64,000 bases of DNA from an uncultured Bacteroidales bacterium (GTDB lineage Bacteria; Bacteroidota; Bacteroidia; Bacteroidales; Paludibacteraceae): positions 62,001 to 126,000 of the forward strand of contig CACWNR010000003.1 of assembly GCA_902762355.1 (NCBI GenBank). Reading direction: 5' to 3'. Positions 33,023 to 42,500 of the stretch are shown here, in pieces. The position numbers and the translations under genes are program-made. Under the pieces are notes generated by a model. The model was given only the letters and a program-made list of their open reading frames with translations. It made no database searches and had not been told where the DNA came from. How positions within the stretch are numbered: the first letter of the stretch is position 1; each line of letters opens with the position of its first letter.

Positions 33023-33506
33023 GTTGCTATAGTTCCATTGGGTTGGGGCTATGGCGCGAAGCTTGAGATATCAAGCAAACGATCTTTGAAATACTGATAT
33101 AATAACTAAATAGACAAAAAAGGACCAAGTGGAGTTTGTCAAATAACCGTGCCCTTGTGGCTAAGAAGATTGTCAACTTTGCCAAGTTTGTCATGCAGGT
33201 TTCTAAAACAGCTTGTTCCCTTTGATGGGAAAAAGGAACAAGTTAAACAAAAAAAGGAACAAGTGAAAAGGACTAAGTAAAATGAAAAAAGGACTAAGTA
33301 AACAATACAAGCACAATACAAGCACAATACAAGCTGGAGTGAAAAGGACTAAGTAAAATGGTAAAAAAAGAGAGTAAAAATGCAGGTTTTTGAAGGAAAT
33401 GGCAAAAATGGGCGTGTTCAAAATCACGGGATATATACAGAGTATATATAAGGTGGTGGAGGATACGATCAAAGTACGGTAAAATTACGATGTAGTTACA
33501 ATGCGG
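33023..33506. other. Gene-free spacer with repeat array
   Basis: No credible gene. Most of it (33113-33370) is the plus-oriented ACAAG-type array; the remainder is A-rich with TATATACAGAGTATATATA near 33432. Confidence 0.6.
33113..33370 (+). repeat. ACAAG-type degenerate repeat array
   Basis: Units include GGACCAAGT, GGAACAAGT (twice), GGACTAAGTA (three times) and AATACAAGC (three times), mostly preceded by A-runs. The array is oriented toward the truncated secreted gene. Confidence 0.7.
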
Positions 33507-34439
33507 CTAAACAGGCTCTACAAAAGGGTTTACGGGCTCATAAAAGGGCTGCTCAAAAAAAACGAACGAATAATTTGAGCAACCTGCAGAGGGGGTATCA
33601 AACGACGTTCCGGCAACCCAAGCAGACTTGTTTGTGTTGGAGCATTTTGAACGCACCCACCAATAGTAAGTAGTGCCTGAAGTGAGACTTTCCAGATCGA
33701 CGTACTTAGTTGTAACAGTAGTTGTTGGTGTCTGACTTGTTCCGGGCGTAGAACTGCTTGTACTGCAATATACTTCGTACGAGTCTGTGTCATCATCGTC
33801 TGTCCAACTCAAATGTGCTGTTGTGGATGTAATGGTTCCATTTGTAAGCGATGTTGCTACAGGACAACCAGTTAACTTAATATCATCAATACGGGAAGTA
33901 TTTGAGCCAGTATTTGTGAATCTGACTGCAAAATTAGCTGCTTGTGCCGACGATACATTATAAGTTACAGTTGTAGAACACCAACCACTAGTTGTATTAG
34001 AGGCTAAGATATTAGAACTCCAGCTTGAACCGCCATCACTACTTACTTCACAAGTAAAAGTTCTTGCGTTACCACCTGCGCGATTGTTGAAATAATTAAA
34101 AGAAAGAACAATATTTGAGTAAGCTCTAATGTCTCCAAATGTAAATACCAGAGTCGCTCCAGAAGTGCCACAATACGCATTACACGAAGCGGAGCTTCCG
34201 CTTATTCCACAAACGTCCGATGTTGTTTTACTGACTTTCCAAGATGTGGTGGTTGTGATAGAAGATGTAGCACTTTCGTTCCACCCAGAATAACTACTCC
34301 AAGAGGTATTGTTTCCGGAAGTTCCAAAAGTTTCGTTATAGAAAACTTTGGCATCTCCCCACGCAGTTCCTATGGAAAGCGAGAAGAGAAGGATGATGGT
34401 TACCAGCCATCGGGTTTTGGTGAAAAAGTTTTTAATCAT
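33507..34439 (-). CDS. Truncated secreted protein related to the A-type surface proteins
   Basis: 310 aa. Signal peptide 1-28 (L-V-T-I-I-L-L-F-S-L-S-I-G-T-A-W-G). A jelly-roll-like module follows (F-Y-N-E-T-F-G-T-S-G ... I-D-D-I-K-L-T-G-C), then a fibronectin type III domain (A-H-L-S-W-T-D-D-D-D-T-D-S-Y-E-V-Y ... G-T-T-Y-Y-W-W-V-R-S). It reaches G-C-S-N-Y-S-F, which in A2 introduces the next domain, but here breaks into a short repeat-derived tail, E-Q-P-F-Y-E-P-V-N-P-F-V-E-P-V. Probably the 5' part of an A-type gene whose 3' end was lost and replaced. Divergent from A2 with a 223-nt gap. Whether it is still exported and functional cannot be told. Confidence 0.65.
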   Translation of the reverse strand: MIKNFFTKTRWLVTIILLFSLSIGTAWGDAKVFYNETFGTSGNNTSWSSYSGWNESATSSITTTTSWKVSKTTSDVCGISGSSASCNAYCGTSGATLVFTFGDIRAYSNIVLSFNYFNNRAGGNARTFTCEVSSDGGSSWSSNILASNTTSGWCSTTVTYNVSSAQAANFAVRFTNTGSNTSRIDDIKLTGCPVATSLTNGTITSTTAHLSWTDDDDTDSYEVYCSTSSSTPGTSQTPTTTVTTKYVDLESLTSGTTYYWWVRSKCSNTNKSAWVAGTSFDTPSAGCSNYSFVFFEQPFYEPVNPFVEPV

Positions 34440-34499
34440 AATATGTAGTTGTTTATATTCGTCAGATCAATAAATACCATGCGGTTAGAGGACTCACCG

Positions 34500-34515
34500 C
34501 TCGCCAAATGGCGAG
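34500..34515. other. Hairpin in the divergent A2 intergenic region
   Basis: CTCGCC-AAAT-GGCGAG, inside a wider GGACT...AGTCC pair (34490-34525), followed by CCTAA/TTAGG. Another hairpin TCCGC-TTT-GCGGA (~34598-34610) falls in the expected A2 5' leader. Confidence 0.5.
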
Positions 34516-34578
34516 AAGCAAGTCCTAACAAATTAGGAAATATGTTTAATGCTTTATGCATTGTTATAAATTAAATAT

Positions 34579-34586
34579 TATCTTTG
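34579..34586 (+). promoter_or_regulatory. Possible -7 box for the A2-B2-C2 operon
   Basis: TATCTTTG about 77 nt before the A2 ATG. A TTG at 34561-34563 is only 15 nt away, so the -33 match is poor. Confidence 0.45.
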
Positions 34587-34662
34587 ATCGGTGTTGTCCG
34601 CTTTGCGGATGACGCCTACTTTGGTGTGCTTATATTTGAAATAAACTAAAATATCAAAACAT

Positions 34663-37600
34663 ATGAAAACTAAAAATTTACTTAATTTGGTAGGACATGA
34701 GGCCTACGAACAAACGAGAAGGGGTCGAAATGGTCTCGATTCGTTAGTCTCTCGATTCTCTGTCGCCAGTCTGATATGCATATGTATGCTGACTGTCGGA
34801 GTGGGGAATGTTTGGGGAGCGGAAGCTGCATACAAAACAGCAAAATTTGGAAGTGCTGCCACTACTTGCACGAATGCCAATAGTTATTCTAATAGTTGGA
34901 CTAGTACCTATTCCGGATTTACCGTTACTGTAAACAATGGTAATAACAGCAACTGTAGTTGGAATCATGTGAGATTTGGCAGCAAAAGTGCAGCATCGAC
35001 AGGCACTATTGTAACCGGCGCTATTGATAAAAAAGTATCCATAGTATCAATTAACTTGAATGCAGTCAATACAACATACACAACCAGTATCAAATTATAC
35101 ACGTCTACCAATGGTTCCACTTGGACTGAAAGGGGAAGTTTTTCAAAAAGTGAAGGAACTCAATCTGTTACCATCCCAACTGCTAATAGAGCGACAGGTC
35201 TATATTATAAAGTGGAAATTGTTTGTAGTAAGAGTACTAACTCAGTAGGAAATGGATTTGTACAGATTAGTCAGGTAGACTATAAGGTAGAAACATTCAC
35301 TATGTCATATAATGCTAATGGAGGGACAGGCTCTTTGTCTGATGCCAACAGTCCGTATTTCAATGGTTCTACAGTAACTATAAAAGATAATAGTTTTAGC
35401 CGTGATGGTTATACTTTTGACCACTGGGATACGAAGTCAGATGATAGTGGTACAGACTACGCCCCTGCTGCCACTTTTTCCATTTCTGCCAATACAACTT
35501 TATATGCACAATGGGTTGCAGATGGATGTTCCAATTATTCGTTCCATTATGGTGCCACACGTGGAACGAAAAGCATCACAGATCAGACGGTTGAATGCTT
35601 TTCACGTGTAGGTTCTACTGATGAGTATCAAGTGACCGGTTTTACAATACCAGCAACATCTCAATCTTATTTCGTAGGATATACAAATTATTGGTATGAT
35701 GATGGAATGGGAACTGGTTCTTGTTCTCCCAATAAACCAGGATCAAGTCTAAACTATTTCTATTATCTGCCAATTACTCACCTTCAAGCAGGTTGCGATG
35801 GAAAAACGGGTGCAGGCTTGCCACATGCTTATGAGGGTGCATATGGTACAATACGCATATATCAAAACTCCTGCGATGCAAACCTATATGCTGGTTTTAA
35901 ACCGCAAGGTTATCAGATGCGAGTTGGAAGTGGTGACGATTGGGAGAATGTAGAACTTACTGTTGATCCGTCTGACGAAACTGTTTGGACATCAGCAGTA
36001 ATGGATGTAGATGCCACAATGAAAGAAAAGAAATATTATGTCAATATATGGACGGGTTCTGCATACAGCTCTTCAGATGATGGTGTTAGTATTAACAACT
36101 GGACTAATGGTGATAATAAAATCACAAGCATGCGCCACAAGACTAATAGTGGTGACAACTGGGCAGATGGCGTGGCAGCAGGTTCACGTGGTTTCTTCCG
36201 TACATGGGTAAACAACTGTGCAAACAATGGATATATGCACTTTGTGCCGACCCACCGCATTATTTATCACGCAAATTATCCGGTTGGCGATAGTCCGGCG
36301 GATACATATTCGGCAGATGTGTCGGTAGAAGAAACAAAGAGTGACATAGCCCTTAATGATGCTCCTAGTGCGCCGGGCGGTTACACCTTTGCCGGATGGT
36401 ATGATGCAGCCAGTGGTGGTACTAAAAAGACGGGGAATCAGACCATTTCTGCCGGTGCGAGTGCAGATCCTGAATATTATGCGCACTGGTATGGAATTAC
36501 ACTGGTAGTTAAAGACGAAGATGGTACAACACTATCCGGCGACGGAAAGCCGACACTAACACGGAGTGGGCTCTCGTTAACAGCAACAACGGCCGGGAAG
36601 TATGTATTCAAAGATATCCAGATTACCAGTGGTACGGGTACGTTGAGTTCAACGAGTTCAACGACACCGACCATAACGGCTATTAGTTCGGATATAACTG
36701 TGACGGCTACGTTCTATAAGCCGATTGCGGTGACCAAAGGAACGAACATCGGTGCAGCAACATTTACGTTGTCGGCAACAGAAGTAGCACGAGGCGGAAA
36801 TGTAACTATCACATGTGCCGCTGATGCTTCGCACAAAGGGAATCCGACTATTACAGCCACGAGTGGCAACTATAGCACTATTTCTGTAGCTTCTGCGACG
36901 AGCGCGAGTGTTAACGGGATTACCGGTCCTGTAACGATTAACATTAGTTATACCGCGAAAGAGACAGCGACAGTGAAGTTACACGTTGCAGGAAGTACAA
37001 GTACTATATCCGGCACTCGCTATGAGGGAGATAGTTATACCTTGCCAAGTGAAGCGGCAGAATGTCCCGACATGGGATTGTATGGATGGTATAATACCAG
37101 TTACTATCATGCATCAACAGCTCCTTCAGGGGCGGGTTCCCACAGTCCGGGAGCGTCCGTGACACTCTCAGCGGGAGATAATGATTTCTATGCGGTGTAT
37201 GCGACGATAGGTGATTTAGCAGATACTTACACGAAAATTACAACAGCAGGAGAATTGACAACGGGAGATTATTTAATAGTTTATGAAGGATATAGTTACA
37301 ACTGGGTAATGCAAAACGCATACCAATCCAATGAATCAACTATGGAAGATGATGACTATGCCCTAGGAACCCAAATATCGTGTACAGATGCCACCTGTAT
37401 ATGGCGGATTACAAAATCAACAACTACAATTACTATTTGTAGTACTGACAACAGCAAGTATTTCGGTTTCACTAGCAACCACGTAGCATTGATGAATGCT
37501 TCTCAGGATCTATCTTACGAAGTATCGGGAGGGAAATGGGCAATTTATGCGGGTAGTGATTACCTTGATTATGTTACATATTTCCAAAGAGGCGCAAGTA

Positions 37601-39516
37601 AAGTATATGATGTTTCCCTATACAAACGCGATCAGTCAATATCCGGGCCGTACACGACTACACCGAGTTGTACGACGCATAGTTTGAGTACTGCTGTTAC
37701 TCCGGTAAGTACAGGAACTGCAGTTGCAGGAAAGACTGTAATCGGAGAAGGTAAGACGACGACTGTAACCGCTACACCAAATGAGCATTATACCTTTAGC
37801 TACTGGACAATCAGCGGCACAGGTTCGACGATGAGTAATACTTCTGACGGGAAGAGTACTGACAACCCTGTGACGGTGACTATGGGAACAGAGGATGCAA
37901 CTATCACGGCGCACTTTACGGAGAAGCCGAAGTGTACGGTTGTCTTTAAGAATAACGGAACTCAACTTAGTTCGACTACTTACTGGCAAGGAGAAAACCC
38001 TGTCGCTCCGGCATTGACAGATGGAACTAGTCATGATGCCTGTGACGAGACAAGTGATACGCACTATGGTTGGACACAAACGGCTTGGCAGAATACTTTG
38101 GAGCAGGCAGCAATTGACGCAAAGACTGCTGCCGACGTAAAGGTTTATGCGAAAGATGCCACACTTCCTGCTATTACTGCAGGAGATGATGGTACCACTA
38201 TTACCTATCATGCGGTTTGGGCAGAAGGCTCCGGAGGAACAACTACTATTTCCATTGATGGAAGTGGACTGCAAGCGGTTGTATCAAGTATATCTAGTGG
38301 CTATCAGAGCAAAGACTTCACAGTGGGAGGCTATACTTTCAATGCAAGTGCAGTAACGAAATGTACAGATACCGGAACTGCCCAGTATTGGTTCCAATTA
38401 AAGAAAAATAATGATGCGATTACTATTCCTACATTGCCGGGTAAAATTACTAACATTAGTTCAACAGCAATTAGAACGGCAACTTCAGGAAGCGTCAGCA
38501 CGGGAGTATACTTTAATAGTAGCGCAACAACATCTGCTGCCATAGCATCAGAAACACTTAGCGGTGCGACCTCGTTCTCATTAGATGTAACAGGTAACAA
38601 CACAAGCGGTTATTTCTTGGTTGGCGCTGCTACATGTATCAATCAATTGTCAGTTACCTATAGTACCGCATCTTACTCAAAGTACTTAACTACCTGTTGT
38701 GAGTACATTGTGGATGCACCGACGGTAACCGGAACGCCGACGAAGAACAGCATCACATTGAATTGGACGAATGTGACCGGTGCGACAGGATATACAGTAA
38801 CCAGCTCCGGAGGAACGCCGGGTGACGTGTCATCCGATGGAACGGCACGATCGTGCGTTATAACCGGTTTGTCGCCCAACACCAATTACACATGGTCGGT
38901 TGTAGCTACTTACACTACTCCATACTGCTTAGCGAATACTGCTAATGGGAATACTACAACATCGCAAGTGTACGCGGTATCGTACAATAAGAACGGTGGT
39001 ACAATTGCTAATCTTCCGTCGGGCGGTACATATGCCGCAGGCGAAGAAGTGACGGTAGCAGCAAAGCCAGATGGCACAGTTTCTAAAGGCGGCTATACCT
39101 TTACCGGTTGGAACACAGCCAATGACGGCAGTGGAGAACACTATAATGCAGATGGATCTACGAGTTTTACTATGCCATCTGAAGCTGTAGTTCTTTATGC
39201 GGAATGGACCGCGAAGAAGAATTACTTCATAGACAGGATGCACGGTAACTGGGATGGAGAACATACCGAACCTACCACCGGATATAATTGTTATTTGCGC
39301 GAAGGAGCGGGCTACACGGTTCCGGATCTAAGCGACAATGATACCGGAAGTAATAGTTGTGTTTCTGGTCATGCACATTTTGTAGGTTGGGTTGCTTCCG
39401 GAATGATAGATACCCAAGGTGGGTTGAAGAGCGGATACACCATTATCAAAGGTGGAACATCCGGAACAGCAGGAACAGATGGAACTATTTATTATGCAGT
39501 TTGGGCTGAGGAATAA
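34663..39516 (+). CDS. Giant secreted repeat protein (1617 aa), module gene A2
   Basis: ATG at 34663 after an A-rich leader. The signal core (L-I-C-I-C-M-L-T-V-G-V-G-N-V-W-G) ends only at residue ~52, so the n-region is extended as in A1; no alternative ATG precedes the core. Domains: a jelly-roll-like N-module, Listeria-Bacteroides repeats (Y-N-A-N-G-G-T-G ... L-Y-A-Q-W; Y-N-K-N-G-G-T ... L-Y-A-E-W), a G-C-S-N-Y-S-F-started module, a module ending V-S-L-Y-K-R like that of A1, and a fibronectin-like domain. The C-terminal ~100 residues (Y-F-I-D-R-M-H-G ... C ... H-A-H-F-V-G-W ... Y-Y-A-V-W-A-E-E) match A1. No sorting tail. B2 begins 18 nt later. Confidence 0.75.
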   Translation: MKTKNLLNLVGHEAYEQTRRGRNGLDSLVSRFSVASLICICMLTVGVGNVWGAEAAYKTAKFGSAATTCTNANSYSNSWTSTYSGFTVTVNNGNNSNCSWNHVRFGSKSAASTGTIVTGAIDKKVSIVSINLNAVNTTYTTSIKLYTSTNGSTWTERGSFSKSEGTQSVTIPTANRATGLYYKVEIVCSKSTNSVGNGFVQISQVDYKVETFTMSYNANGGTGSLSDANSPYFNGSTVTIKDNSFSRDGYTFDHWDTKSDDSGTDYAPAATFSISANTTLYAQWVADGCSNYSFHYGATRGTKSITDQTVECFSRVGSTDEYQVTGFTIPATSQSYFVGYTNYWYDDGMGTGSCSPNKPGSSLNYFYYLPITHLQAGCDGKTGAGLPHAYEGAYGTIRIYQNSCDANLYAGFKPQGYQMRVGSGDDWENVELTVDPSDETVWTSAVMDVDATMKEKKYYVNIWTGSAYSSSDDGVSINNWTNGDNKITSMRHKTNSGDNWADGVAAGSRGFFRTWVNNCANNGYMHFVPTHRIIYHANYPVGDSPADTYSADVSVEETKSDIALNDAPSAPGGYTFAGWYDAASGGTKKTGNQTISAGASADPEYYAHWYGITLVVKDEDGTTLSGDGKPTLTRSGLSLTATTAGKYVFKDIQITSGTGTLSSTSSTTPTITAISSDITVTATFYKPIAVTKGTNIGAATFTLSATEVARGGNVTITCAADASHKGNPTITATSGNYSTISVASATSASVNGITGPVTINISYTAKETATVKLHVAGSTSTISGTRYEGDSYTLPSEAAECPDMGLYGWYNTSYYHASTAPSGAGSHSPGASVTLSAGDNDFYAVYATIGDLADTYTKITTAGELTTGDYLIVYEGYSYNWVMQNAYQSNESTMEDDDYALGTQISCTDATCIWRITKSTTTITICSTDNSKYFGFTSNHVALMNASQDLSYEVSGGKWAIYAGSDYLDYVTYFQRGASKVYDVSLYKRDQSISGPYTTTPSCTTHSLSTAVTPVSTGTAVAGKTVIGEGKTTTVTATPNEHYTFSYWTISGTGSTMSNTSDGKSTDNPVTVTMGTEDATITAHFTEKPKCTVVFKNNGTQLSSTTYWQGENPVAPALTDGTSHDACDETSDTHYGWTQTAWQNTLEQAAIDAKTAADVKVYAKDATLPAITAGDDGTTITYHAVWAEGSGGTTTISIDGSGLQAVVSSISSGYQSKDFTVGGYTFNASAVTKCTDTGTAQYWFQLKKNNDAITIPTLPGKITNISSTAIRTATSGSVSTGVYFNSSATTSAAIASETLSGATSFSLDVTGNNTSGYFLVGAATCINQLSVTYSTASYSKYLTTCCEYIVDAPTVTGTPTKNSITLNWTNVTGATGYTVTSSGGTPGDVSSDGTARSCVITGLSPNTNYTWSVVATYTTPYCLANTANGNTTTSQVYAVSYNKNGGTIANLPSGGTYAAGEEVTVAAKPDGTVSKGGYTFTGWNTANDGSGEHYNADGSTSFTMPSEAVVLYAEWTAKKNYFIDRMHGNWDGEHTEPTTGYNCYLREGAGYTVPDLSDNDTGSNSCVSGHAHFVGWVASGMIDTQGGLKSGYTIIKGGTSGTAGTDGTIYYAVWAEE

Positions 39517-39534
39517 CAGAAAGGAATAACAAAT

Positions 39535-42500
39535 ATGAAAAATGGTTTAACAAAGAAAAATAACAGAGTTATGAAAAACTATACGAAATATATTTGCTTG
39601 TTCCTGATGTTATTCGGAATGAGTTTCAGCCAGAAGGCATGGGGTTGGACTATCACCTTGCACTACGGGATAGGAGGATATACAACTTCATCTCAAACTG
39701 GAGGCGTGGCATTACCTTCTTATAGCGATGTGGGAAGTTGGGAGTCATATGGACTTTGGATGAAAAGCCCATACAATTCATCTTCATATCCGTCGTATTC
39801 AGAGTATTATGGTTATGGTGATACAAATTTTGCAGAAGCGGATGGAGATTTATATGCCTTATACTACTATAATGGAACATATTCGACTACTCCAGCAGGA
39901 ACTTCTCGCACGATTAGTTTCTCTGTTGGTTATGGATCTGCTCCGTCTAATCTCACAGGAAGTAGTATTACACTCCCATCGATTCCAGATGTTTGTAGTG
40001 AAGCCAGTGAAGCCGGTTGGTTACCATATGGTTGGGCAACTGCCGCTGTGGCCAACAACTCCAGTAGTGCAAGCATAGTAGGAGTTCCAGGAGATACGTA
40101 TTATCCGGACGCGAATCGTACACTTTATGCAGTGTATCTTCAACCGGGAACAACTTTATCATCCTCGACTAGCTTTACTCAATTAGAAAGTGGAGGTACA
40201 GATGTTAGTCCATCTGATAGATATATGCCTACAGACGGCTATGTATTGATAACTCAAGTGAATGGAGGTCCTACCTCTATATCTAATTCCATAAGCGGCA
40301 ACTATATTAATGTTGTAGCAGATGCAACCAAACCTACCCTTTCTGGTAGTACAATGACTAACTCTGATGCTACTTGCGTATGGGAGGTGGATATGCCTAC
40401 AGATGGAGAATTTACTTTTAGAAATATAGCGACAAAACAGTATTTAGCCCTAAACTCATCTGGCAACGGAGCATTAATCGGTAGTGTGACAGATTTTGCT
40501 ATTTGGACGGTTGCAAGTACTTCTAAGCTGGGATTTTATCTAACCAATAAAGGAAAGAGTGGCTATTATTTGAATCACACTTCAGGTTCGGGTTGGAAAG
40601 GCGCATCTTCAAGAAATGGAACGACGGATAATATATATCTATGGCGAGCTGTTTCGGCCACGACCGTAACGAAATACCAGAGTTCATTGCCGCTATGTGG
40701 ATACCAAGTGACATATAATGGAAATGGTAAAAACGGAGGAGGTAATCCTCCTACAGATAATACTGTGTATACATCCGGTGCAACAGTAACTGTGTTAGGA
40801 AATTCAAATTCCATGACCAAGACGGGTTATACGTTTAGTGGTTGGAATACATCACCTGATGGAAACGGAACAGACCGTGCTGCTAGTTCAACATTCTCCA
40901 TCACTTCTGATGTGACTCTGTATGCTAAATGGGTAGCAAAAGAATACACTGTTAATTTAAACAAAGATGGCGGTAGTGGAGGTTCCACAAGTGTAACTGC
41001 CACATATGATGCAGCGATGCCTTCTGCCGGCTCCGCTCCAACGTTCAGTGGTTATGATTTCGGTGGATATTATGCAGAAGTAGGCGGCGGTGGTACACAA
41101 TATTATAATTCTACACCTGCGAGTGCGCACTTGTGGAATGTAGATGTGAATCCATCAACGATCTACGCGAAATGGACTCAAGAGGTAACATTGGATAAAA
41201 ATGGCGGTGCAGCTGACAAATCCGTTACGGTTACTTATCATGGAGCAGGTACCAGTTCCTTTACGGCAGTTACTCGGGACGGTTATGATTGTACAGGTTA
41301 CTGGGATGCGACGAGTGGAGGAAATAAAGTAATCACCGATGCCGGTGCGTTGGTAAGTTATAGCGCGGCTGTTGAAGATTATATTAACTCGTCCGGTAAA
41401 TGGTGTCACTCCGGCGCCACGACGCTCTATGCGCAATGGTCCGCAAAGACTTACACGGTGACGTTAAATCAAGGTGATGGTACCGGTGGATCAACAGGCG
41501 TGACTGCAACATATGGTTCGGATATGCCTTCAGCCACCATGCCAACAGCTCCAACCGGTTATACCTTCGCAGGATATTACTATGGCGAAACGATATATTA
41601 CAATGCAGACGGAAGTAGCGCACGCGCATGGGATATTGCAGAGGAAACGACCCTCATCGCTCGCTATACTATTAACACTCCGACATTGACAGTTGCTAGC
41701 GTGGATGATGTAACCATCACTGCCACACCAAGCGGAGGTGATGCAATTGGAGAGACCGGCTCTGCAACAGTAAACTATAACACTTCTGTTGAGTTGACTT
41801 ATACCAGTCTGACGAGTAATTATTACTTTGAGGGATGGGATGTATATGAGACCGGTAATAGCGGTAATAAGGTAACTGTTTCGAATAATAGTTTCACCAT
41901 GCCAAACTATCATGTGACTGTGAGCGCTATCGTTCGGCCAAATACGAAGATGAAAGCTTGGTGTCCAGTAATTACTTTGGAGTGGACGGACGGTTCGACG
42001 CCGATATTGGTAACATCAGTTGGCGGGCAGAGTGTTAAAGCCGTACGCACATTACACTTGACGGTTACCGGAGCGCCTTCCAATGCTTCGAGAGTAGAAA
42101 TTAGTGGCGACGACCTAGAATTCTATGATGGAACCACATTGATTAATAATTCGACGAACAAATTAACTTGTACTGATAATGCACTGGACAAGACCATCAC
42201 AGTTGCTTATGCTCCAAGTGCATATGTGGATGAAAGTTGGGCCAATCCTACAATCACGGTAGAATGCTATACAGCGGCATCCGAGGGAACTGTGGCAGCA
42301 GACATCGAAGTAGAAGATTTAGTGAATGCTCGTTGTTTGCCGGATAATGGCACCAGTAGCGGACAAGGCTTTGTTGTGGCAGAAAAAGTTGGTGACGAGT
42401 GGTTTGCTTTACCCGCAGCGATGAGTGTCGGTGCGCAAGATGGCTTACCGATTACCGTAGATGATGACGAAGATCCGACAAAAGCGACGCAAGCTCCAAC

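Noticed and set aside
33300..33350. Possible CRISPR array (AATACAAGC repeated three times)
   Set aside because: Units are 9-11 nt, degenerate, not separated by unique spacers of even length, and no cas genes are present.
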